Assembly (NCBI GenBank): GCA_040901765.1
Contig: JBBDYG010000014.1
Location: 1-48,863 of the forward strand
Reading direction: 5' to 3'
Length of the DNA stretch: 48,863 nucleotides
Origin: JBBDYG01 sp040901765
GTDB lineage: Bacteria; Planctomycetota; Planctomycetia; Pirellulales; Lacipirellulaceae
The translations under genes were made by a program, and so were the position numbers. Under the pieces are notes generated by a model, which saw only the letters and a program-made list of their open reading frames with translations, was not told the DNA's origin and made no database searches. Positions 43,294-48,863 of this stretch are shown one piece after another; position 1 is the first letter of the stretch, and the number at the start of each line of letters is the position of its first letter.

Positions 43294-44934
43294 ATGGCAA
43301 ACCTTTACAAGAAACCAATCGTTCGTAAGGATTCACAGAGCGGGGAGAGGATCCGTACTAAGTCGAGAAAGTGGTGGGGTCGCTACCGTGACGCAACTGG
43401 TTGCGAGCGGCGCGTTCCACTGGCAGCCGATAAGACAGCAGCCCAAACTATGCTCAATGAGATCGTTCGAAAACAAGAGCGTGAAAAAGCAGGGTTGATC
43501 GATCCTACTGAGGAACAACGGAAGCGACCGTTGTGCGAACACGCCGAAGATTTCAGGCGCTACCTTAAGAATAAAGAGGTGTCAGTTAAGCAGGTTCAAA
43601 CTGCCACAAAGCAGCTCCAGCGCATGATTGAATCCAATAAGTGGAAACTAGTTGGCGATATCTCAGCCAGTGAGGCGCTTGATTTTCTTGGCGGAATTCG
43701 TGAAAGGGGACGAAGCGCCCAGACGTATAATCACTATCTGAAGTCAGCGAAGCAGTTCACACGTTGGCTAGTGCGCGAACGCCGTTCCCTCGTGGACCCG
43801 CTGGCCCACGTGTCAAAATTGAATGTTAGCACGGATAGGAGACACGACCGGCGTGCATTGTCGATTGAGGAATTCTTTCTGCTGATTGAAGCAGCCCGTA
43901 CGGGAAGGGTCATTGAGACGATTCCTGGTCCGGATCGAGCGATGATGTATGTGCTAGCAGCATGGACTGGTTTTCGTAAGGGTGAGATCGGCAGTCTCAC
44001 CCTGAAGTCATTTCAATTTGACGATGATCCAGCGAAAGTGACCGTGGCAGCGTGCTACAGCAAGCGAAAACGCCAGGACACGCAAATATTACATACCGCG
44101 GTGGTCCACCGATTCAATGCTTGGGTGGCGACAAGGCCCTCGCGAAATGCGAACAATCTACTATTCCCGATTTCGGGGCGAGTTCCCGGCGGAAAAGAGA
44201 GGAAGACCCATAAGATGATGCGATTGGATCTCGAAGCTGCTCGCTCTAAATGGATCAAGGATGGAAAGACGGTTCAGGCACAACAGGAACGAGCTGAATC
44301 TGACTTTCTAGCGTACCGAAGCGAAGACGGTCTCTTCGCCGATTTTCATTCAAACCGCCACATGTTTATCACAAGCTTGGAACGAGCCGGCTTATCGCCG
44401 AAGATGGCCCAGACTCTCGCGCGTCATAGTGACGTGCGGCTCACTCTTGGCGTATATACGCATGTAGGTTTGCACGACCAAACGGCAGCCATTGAGTCGC
44501 TTCCCTCTCCTCCGGCATCAAGAACTGGCGATGACAAGGAGTTAAATCGCCTACTTGCTACCGGCACCGATGGCCCGATTTCAGGGGGCAATGATACGAA
44601 TACCTCGCTAAGTGAGGTGCCGACTATGGTGCCAAGAGGTGCCGAAAATGGTGCCGTACGGCCCGCTCCTCAAATGTTGCCAATGGCACCACCTCGCATT
44701 GACGGGAGGCCCATTCGTAGTGCCGGCGTTGGGGCCGAAATCGCACCAAGGTCTAGAGTTATTGGGACAGTTCGCCACAGCCGGGCAAGTTCTGCATCGA
44801 CTTGCATCAATCGAGTAAAGAAGAGCGGTGGAGTATCCCGGAGTGGAGTCGAACCACTAACCTTCGGCTTCGGAGGCCGACACTCTATCCAATTGAGCTA
44901 CCGGGACGTAAGCGCAATTCAAGGTACTCAGTAA
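43294..44934 (+). CDS. Integrase of the tRNA-Arg element
   Basis: A 546-residue tyrosine recombinase starting at ATG 43294 behind GGAG. It has an N-terminal arm-type domain, a core-binding helical domain (about 80-170), and the catalytic domain with R in WTGFRKGEIGSL, HxxR in FHSNRHMFITSL, and H/Y in LARHSDVRLTLGVYTHV. The C-terminal 120 residues are Pro/Gly/Arg-rich and poorly conserved, and the last ones (SGVEPLTFGFGGRHSIQLSY) are the antisense of tRNA-Arg, so the coding region runs through the attachment site. It therefore catalyses insertion into the tRNA 3' end, with the element lying to the left. Confidence 0.9.
   Translation: MANLYKKPIVRKDSQSGERIRTKSRKWWGRYRDATGCERRVPLAADKTAAQTMLNEIVRKQEREKAGLIDPTEEQRKRPLCEHAEDFRRYLKNKEVSVKQVQTATKQLQRMIESNKWKLVGDISASEALDFLGGIRERGRSAQTYNHYLKSAKQFTRWLVRERRSLVDPLAHVSKLNVSTDRRHDRRALSIEEFFLLIEAARTGRVIETIPGPDRAMMYVLAAWTGFRKGEIGSLTLKSFQFDDDPAKVTVAACYSKRKRQDTQILHTAVVHRFNAWVATRPSRNANNLLFPISGRVPGGKERKTHKMMRLDLEAARSKWIKDGKTVQAQQERAESDFLAYRSEDGLFADFHSNRHMFITSLERAGLSPKMAQTLARHSDVRLTLGVYTHVGLHDQTAAIESLPSPPASRTGDDKELNRLLATGTDGPISGGNDTNTSLSEVPTMVPRGAENGAVRPAPQMLPMAPPRIDGRPIRSAGVGAEIAPRSRVIGTVRHSRASSASTCINRVKKSGGVSRSGVEPLTFGFGGRHSIQLSYRDVSAIQGTQ
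44834..44907 (-). tRNA. tRNA-Arg (anticodon CCG)
   Basis: A full cloverleaf on the minus strand: acceptor GTCCCGG/CCGGGAT, D-arm GCTC/AGAG, anticodon stem TCGGC/GCCGA around CTCCGAA (anticodon CCG, reading CGG), and T-arm AGTGG-TTCGACT-CCACT. Discriminator A; CCA is not encoded. It is 74 nt long. The 3' end coincides with the end of the integrase gene and is the element's attachment site. Confidence 0.95.
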
Positions 44935-44963
44935 AGCCGGAAATCGCAACGGGGTAGGGTTGA

Positions 44964-45032
44964 CCACGACGACACGAAGGGCACGAAGCAGAAGTCGATC
45001 CGTTCTTCGTCGTGATCTTCGTGCCGTTGTGG
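44964..45032. repeat. REP-like palindrome of CACGAAG motifs
   Basis: The left arm (44964-44988) contains CACGAAGGGCACGAAG, and the right arm (45005-45032) CTTCGTCGTG and CTTCGTGCCGTTGTGG in the opposite sense. Such GGCACGAAG palindromes resemble intergenic REP-like repeats. It sits between tRNA-Arg and the 3' end of the HIT gene. Confidence 0.5.
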
Positions 45033-45055
45033 TAGAGAATCTTGATCCTTGGCGA

Positions 45056-45400
45056 TTAGCCCGGGGGCCAGCTGAGCGGGCGGCCGCCGAGCAGATGAAA
45101 GTGCAAATGATCGACCGACTGGCCGCCGTCGCGACCGCAGTTGACGACCACGCGGTAGCCGTCGGTCAATGCAAACTTGGCCGCCAGTTGGCGGATCACC
45201 ATGTAAAGATGGCCGACCAGTTCGCGATCTTCGTCCACGAGCGCGTCGAGCGACGGAATAGGCTTTCGCGGCACCACGAGCACATGCGTCGGCGCCTGCG
45301 GCGAGACGTCGCGAAACGCCAGGCAGACGTCGTCCTCGAAAACGATGTCGGCCGGAATCTCGCGATCGGCGATGCGCTGGAAGAGGGTTTTGTCGGGCAT
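45056..45400 (-). CDS. HIT-family nucleotide hydrolase/transferase
   Basis: A 114-residue histidine-triad protein, full family length. Start at ATG 45400 with GGAGGGG seven bases upstream. IVFEDDVCLAFRDVSPQAPT, HVLVVPRKPIPSL, GYRVVVNCGRDGGQSVDH and the triad HLHFHLLGG (HxHxHxx) are all present. HIT proteins hydrolyse AMP-type phosphoramidates or nucleotides; substrate not predictable. Likely a core chromosomal gene, in tandem with the Trm112-like gene upstream. Confidence 0.95.
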   Translation of the reverse strand: MPDKTLFQRIADREIPADIVFEDDVCLAFRDVSPQAPTHVLVVPRKPIPSLDALVDEDRELVGHLYMVIRQLAAKFALTDGYRVVVNCGRDGGQSVDHLHFHLLGGRPLSWPPG

Positions 45401-45452
45401 GGGAACGTCCCCTCCTTTGTCAGCTTGGAAAAGCTGAACTACGTAAGCCAAT

Positions 45453-45710
45453 TCACGTGAGCTGGTCGAGTGGGATTGCGTCGTCCTTAAGTAGCACCGG
45501 TATTTGATCGTGCAGCGGGTAGACGAAATCGCCGGCTTGCCGCATCAACCCGCCGTCGAGCGGTTGTTCAACGGTTCGGCCCGCGCGGTTGCGAAGCGCT
45601 CCCGCCGCGACCCTCTGATTCAGCCGCGATAGCAAGCCATCGTCGATTGGCGACAGCGGCGAACGGTCGTCGGGACACCGCAGAATTGCCAATAGTTCAA
45701 GATTCAACAT
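45453..45710 (-). CDS. Trm112/YcaR-like protein
   Basis: An 85-residue Trm112p-like protein. The N-terminal LELLAILRCPDDRSPL and the C-terminal GDFVYPLHDQIPVLLKDDAI are the two conserved strands of the family. Only one of the Cys residues of the eukaryotic zinc site is present, common in bacterial homologues. In bacteria such proteins are small partners of methyltransferases or other enzymes. Start ATG 45710 follows GGAG; the gene is read leftward just before the HIT gene, about 50 bases apart. Confidence 0.88.
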   Translation of the reverse strand: MLNLELLAILRCPDDRSPLSPIDDGLLSRLNQRVAAGALRNRAGRTVEQPLDGGLMRQAGDFVYPLHDQIPVLLKDDAIPLDQLT

Positions 45711-45942
45711 GATCGCTCCGCCGAGGATGCCTTTAAATTCATGTATTTGGGCTGGTTTGGCAAGTGTCTCGCGGCGTTGGATGAGTCGGTTGCGAATGAT
45801 AGCACTAGCGCCGGACTGATGATGCAGTCAGTAACGCGCCGATAGGTAGTAAATGAGTGCGTCTCGACGGCACGGACGAGGGAAGTTGACAGGCAGTCGG
45901 ATGTGGCGACGGCGCCAGCCGGCCAGAGAGGGAATTTGGGCC

Positions 45943-46611
45943 ATGAAACAACGACCAGGATTTAGAATTTTCGCCAGCGGGATTGCCCTGCTTACGGGTA
46001 GCGCCGTGCTGATTGCTGGCAGCGCCAGTGGACAAGTGACAACGGAGACCGAGGTGGTGGATGGCGTGACCTACCAGGTTACGCGGCGAGTCGTGGAGCG
46101 CTCCATGCCGACGACCGAGTACCAAACTCGCGAAGAAAAATATTACCGTCCGCAAGTGAGCACGCAGTACCAAACGCACCAGCAGACCTATCTCACGCCG
46201 GTAACGCAGTACCAACTGGTTCCGCGAATGGCTGGACGATGGAACCCGTTCGTTCAGCCGTATTGGACTTACGAGTATGCCCCGGTCACGCGGTGGGAAG
46301 CTCGTCCGACCACGGTGCAAGTTCCGCTTGCCAAAACCGATTGGGTGGAAGAGAAGCGGACCCTGCAAGTGCCGGTCACGACTTACAAGACCGTGAAAGA
46401 AGAGTACATCAGTAAAGTGGCCCAGAGCGTCACGCCCTCAACGGCACCGCGCGCGTTCGCGGCAACTCAACCGGCGGCGAGCCTTGCCAGTCAGCCGACA
46501 ACTAGCGGTTGGCAACGTAGTGACTTTGGCGGCCAGCAGTTGTCGAACGACCCGCCGGCGACGCCGCCGTACGGCAATCCAGCGCCAGTCTCCGAACGCT
46601 ACAAGCGCTAA
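45943..46611 (+). CDS. Secreted Tyr/Thr/Gln-rich repeat protein
   Basis: A 222-residue planctomycete-type exported protein. Start at ATG 45943, chosen because the signal peptide (FRIFASGIALLTGSAVLIAG) begins there. The mature part is a chain of short repeats with the rhythm VTYQVTRRVVERSMPTTEYQ, TREEKYYRPQVSTQYQTHQQ and YLTPVTQYQLVPRMAGRW, then a Pro-rich, low-complexity tail. The function is unknown; it is likely an envelope or structural protein. Neighbours are core-like genes, not mobile ones. Confidence 0.8.
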   Translation: MKQRPGFRIFASGIALLTGSAVLIAGSASGQVTTETEVVDGVTYQVTRRVVERSMPTTEYQTREEKYYRPQVSTQYQTHQQTYLTPVTQYQLVPRMAGRWNPFVQPYWTYEYAPVTRWEARPTTVQVPLAKTDWVEEKRTLQVPVTTYKTVKEEYISKVAQSVTPSTAPRAFAATQPAASLASQPTTSGWQRSDFGGQQLSNDPPATPPYGNPAPVSERYKR

Positions 46612-46617
46612 CGCCGC

Positions 46618-46929
46618 TCAAGCGGGCGAAGCCAGAGCATCCGCGACGGCTGGTTTACGACGGCGGGACCGACCAATCACTGCCGAACCCCATTCTTTCG
46701 TAAGCGTCTCAAACACCTCGGGCGTTTCGTAACGGACGATTGTCTTTCCTTCCGGCATTGGCCCAATCAGGCCGCGGAAGATCGGCATCCCGCGCAGTCC
46801 CAAGTCGGTGCTGCAGTCGTCGATGCCAATCTGCGAATGCATTTTGAGGATCGAATCGGTATGCTTGTAGTCTTTGCTGCGGATTTCGCCGTTGGTGCCG
46901 CGGGTGACAATGCGAATGGTGCGTTCCAT
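46618..46929 (-). CDS. Small conserved protein of unknown function
   Basis: A 103-residue protein reading MERTIRIVTRGTNGEIRSKD, then TDSILKMHSQIGIDDCSTDL and GLIGPMPEGKTIVRYET, with a basic Ala-rich tail. No signal peptide and no recognised domain. Compact, mixed alpha/beta composition; it converges with the preceding gene, leaving a gap of six bases. Probably a lineage-specific core gene. Confidence 0.7.
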   Translation of the reverse strand: MERTIRIVTRGTNGEIRSKDYKHTDSILKMHSQIGIDDCSTDLGLRGMPIFRGLIGPMPEGKTIVRYETPEVFETLTKEWGSAVIGRSRRRKPAVADALASPA

Positions 46930-47183
46930 GCGTTGCGAGTCCTTCGAGTACGATTGTTGTCGGGGGGGCGGGCTATGTCAGCTATCGTCGCGCGAGGCGA
47001 GTGGTGGCAAAGGTTTTGTTGCTTCGGCTTACAAGGCATTTAGTGCGGCGAACCCATAAATTCGCCTTTGACCCGCTCTTCTGCACGATCGGATCGAACC
47101 GTGCCGGTGGCGCGGGTTGTATCGAGCTTTTGCCGCGCGACTTGCCGCCGCCATCGCGGCCGGGTAAATTTGGACAACCATCC

Positions 47184-47265
47184 GGAGGGTAAGCGAATGG
47201 TTAGCGGTCTGACTCGAAATCAGATGCCGGGCAACCGGTTGAGGGTTCGAATCCCTTGCCCTCCG
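47184..47265 (+). tRNA. tRNA-Ser (anticodon CGA)
   Basis: An 82-nt type II tRNA: acceptor GGAGGGT/GCCCTCC, anticodon stem TCTGA/TCAGA around CTCGAAA (anticodon CGA, reading UCG), a long variable arm (GCCGGGCAACCGGT), and T-arm GAGGG-TTCGAAT-CCCTT. Discriminator G; no encoded CCA. Its 3' half overlaps the end of the integrase on the other strand, marking an attachment site. Confidence 0.95.
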
Positions 47266-48478
47266 CTCGCAAACGCCTTGTTTTCAGGCTACTTCGCATT
47301 TTTTTGCGGCGTGGTTTAGCCGCTTCCTGACCAGTGTTACCTGAAGTGTTACCTGCCGCGTTCCAAAGCGCGTCGGCCGTCGATTCAGCGTTCTGGCCCA
47401 CGTAGTATTTCATCGTGGTGCCGATTTCTTCGTGCCGCATTAGCTCCCGAAGGATAGTCGGCATGACTCGCCGCGACCAGCGTTGACCGAACGCTCTACG
47501 CAGGTCGTGAGCGCTGGCGTACTTCCTGATCGTCTTGCCGTTCCGCTCGCGTTCATCAACCACGACGCCCGCCGTCTCGCCGATATTGGATATCATTGTG
47601 CCGACGACCTTGGTGCTTGCTTGGCGTGCCGTGCCGTCGTTCGCCAGCAACCTGAACACTCGCCCGCGGCGATCGTGCTCGGGAACGGTTTGCAAAAGCG
47701 CGGCGAACTCTGGAGTCATGGGCAGTAGCGTGTCGCGGTTCCCCTTTTGAGCTTCGCACGGAATGCGCAGAATCGGCCGGCGCCCGGTGAAGTCCACCAC
47801 GATAGCCCCAGGTGCGTCATCCCATCGCAGCGTCAGGCTCTCAGACAGCCGCAGGCCGCTTTCCCACAACCCGCGAAGGTAGAATCGCCAAGAGTCAGCG
47901 GCAGCGTTCTCCGTGACTTTAGGGACGGCTGCGAGAATCCTATCGAATTCTTCACCGGTGATGGGTCTGCCGCGCATCACCTTCGCCCCACTCGTCCGCT
48001 TGGGCATATCGAACTTGGGCAGTACCGGCAACAATCCTTGGGAGTTGGCCCACCGCATTGCCGACTTCAAGTGCCGTAGCCGACAGGCTACCGTGGCTTC
48101 GCTCCGGTGGAGCTTGCGTAGCTCGGACACAAAACCCGTTACCCGTTGAGTTGTCACGTCGCTGAGCCTCTGCGGATTGCAAAGGCGCTCGAACGCGTTG
48201 AGGGTCGACTCGTAGGCTTCAGCGCCCCGCAGCGATACCGCCGGTAAGGCGTGCAGCGTGTAGTATTCCCGGAATGCCTCCCAGGTCATCTTCGATGGCT
48301 TTTGGTACCGCCCCTCGCGCAGCTCAGCTTCCCACTTGCCAGCAACGGACAATGCCGTCTTTTTGCTGGCAGTCCCTGCCGACTTCGTTACATGCTTGCC
48401 GGTGAGCGGGCAGAGAAATCGCAATACTAGATTAGCACGGTCGGGATACTTGCAAACGTGAACTTTGATCTCTTCCAT
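47201..48478 (-). CDS. Integrase of an island inserted at tRNA-Ser
   Basis: A 425-residue tyrosine recombinase. Start at ATG 48478 (MEEIKVHV) is preferred since GAGGTG stands five bases upstream; an ATG four codons earlier has none. The catalytic set is complete: R in LWESGLRLSESLTLR, HxxR in SAHDLRRAFGQRW, and H/Y in MRHEEIGTTMKYYVG. The N-terminal half has arm and core-binding domains. The last residues (GKGFEPSTGCPASDFESDR) come from the antisense of tRNA-Ser, so the gene ends in its own attachment site. The island itself continues rightward beyond the window. Confidence 0.9.
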   Translation of the reverse strand: MEEIKVHVCKYPDRANLVLRFLCPLTGKHVTKSAGTASKKTALSVAGKWEAELREGRYQKPSKMTWEAFREYYTLHALPAVSLRGAEAYESTLNAFERLCNPQRLSDVTTQRVTGFVSELRKLHRSEATVACRLRHLKSAMRWANSQGLLPVLPKFDMPKRTSGAKVMRGRPITGEEFDRILAAVPKVTENAAADSWRFYLRGLWESGLRLSESLTLRWDDAPGAIVVDFTGRRPILRIPCEAQKGNRDTLLPMTPEFAALLQTVPEHDRRGRVFRLLANDGTARQASTKVVGTMISNIGETAGVVVDERERNGKTIRKYASAHDLRRAFGQRWSRRVMPTILRELMRHEEIGTTMKYYVGQNAESTADALWNAAGNTSGNTGQEAAKPRRKKMRSSLKTRRLRAEGKGFEPSTGCPASDFESDR

Positions 48479-48863
48479 ATGACACCTCATTTATTTAGAG
48501 ATTCGGGCTCGGCTTGTAAACCTGTCGACAAGCCGATGCTCGGCGTAGAAGTGCGTGACTCGACCTTCTTTCACATATCAGAGCCTCATCGAGACGTCGC
48601 AGAGCGAAGCCGACGCCTCTGAGTTCCCTCCGACGCGCTTTGCTGTTACTTCGCGACATCGCTTCGTATCTGACGCATATATGTGCTAAGTAAAAATCTT
48701 ACGCCTGCCCTCAGCTAGTCGGACGTCCATATGGCGACTGCCCACAGCGAAGTCTCTCAGGGCAATCGACTTGCACGAAGTTTTTGAAATCCGATGGCCG
48801 AACGGTCCTAACAGCCCGTTGAACAAGTGTCGTTTTCTAGGCGACGAGCGTGAGGGCTGGTTC
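48479..48863. other. Island DNA without a recognised gene
   Basis: Beginning of the island upstream of the integrase gene. No gene or strong repeat is seen before the window ends; the integrase promoter should lie here. Confidence 0.4.

Noticed and set aside
39045..44834. Left copy of the tRNA-Arg attachment repeat
   Set aside because: I looked for a second copy of the tRNA 3' sequence (for example GAGTCGAACCAC) and found none in the window, so the left end of the element is not assigned by repeat.
1..48863. CRISPR array or cas genes
   Set aside because: No regularly spaced repeats with unique spacers and no Cas-like protein was seen; the CGTCAA array at 39989 is too short and closely spaced.

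Overview
The window looks like chromosomal DNA of a planctomycete, probably of the Pirellulales. The basis is gene content: a DUF1559 prepilin-like protein, PEP-CTERM secreted proteins with a dockerin-like stretch, an ECF sigma factor overlapping a FecR/LamG anti-sigma-type protein, a small carboxypeptidase-regulatory-like lipoprotein, HARE-HTH and amidoligase genes, and a repetitive tyrosine-rich secreted protein. No rRNA is present. Two tRNA genes (Arg-CCG, Ser-CGA) and one truncated tRNA remain, all three at integration junctions.

Layout. (1) 1-5989: a very short catalytic-domain-only tyrosine recombinase, a conserved non-coding block of about 195 bp, then a giant nuclease-STAND NTPase. 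(2) 5990-10.8 kb: accessory DNA with one unrecognised gene and a leftward operon of small island-type genes (HARE-HTH, Cys-rich peptide, three small proteins, frameshifted amidoligase) ending at a clear terminator. (3) 10.8-22.6 kb: an intact envelope/secretion cluster: sigma factor, FecR-LamG, two PEP-CTERM paralogues, DUF1559 protein, lipoprotein, then two LamG/propeller paralogues facing each other across a Tat-exported propeller protein. (4) 22.6-24.7 kb: a scar with a multiply frameshifted gene, a 3' tRNA fragment (CAU anticodon) with its terminator, a frameshifted second copy of the short recombinase, and a second copy of the conserved block. (5) 24.7-39.05 kb: a defence/repair island: a second giant nuclease-STAND NTPase, a YhaN/YhaO (SbcC/SbcD-like) pair and a single-chain MmeI-like restriction-modification enzyme. 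(6) 39.05-44.9 kb: an integrative element in tRNA-Arg with an iteron-like array, excisionase-like gene, primase/helicase-like gene and integrase. (7) 44.9-47.2 kb: a short core-like segment (HIT, Trm112-like, secreted repeat protein, small conserved protein). (8) 47.2 kb to the end: the integrase edge of another island in tRNA-Ser.

The main point of interest is that the short recombinase plus its conserved 3' block occurs twice, each time next to a different single-gene STAND nuclease of more than 1,500 residues. In the second copy the shared block stops within a base or two of the STAND stop codon, and the cargo is in the opposite orientation. This suggests a compact recombinase-cargo module that carries or rearranges giant immune-type NTPases. 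The 3' block holds tandem TGACATA-type repeats and a dyad with one compensatory base-pair change between copies. The module idea is inference; the paired arrangement and the sharp boundary can be read directly.
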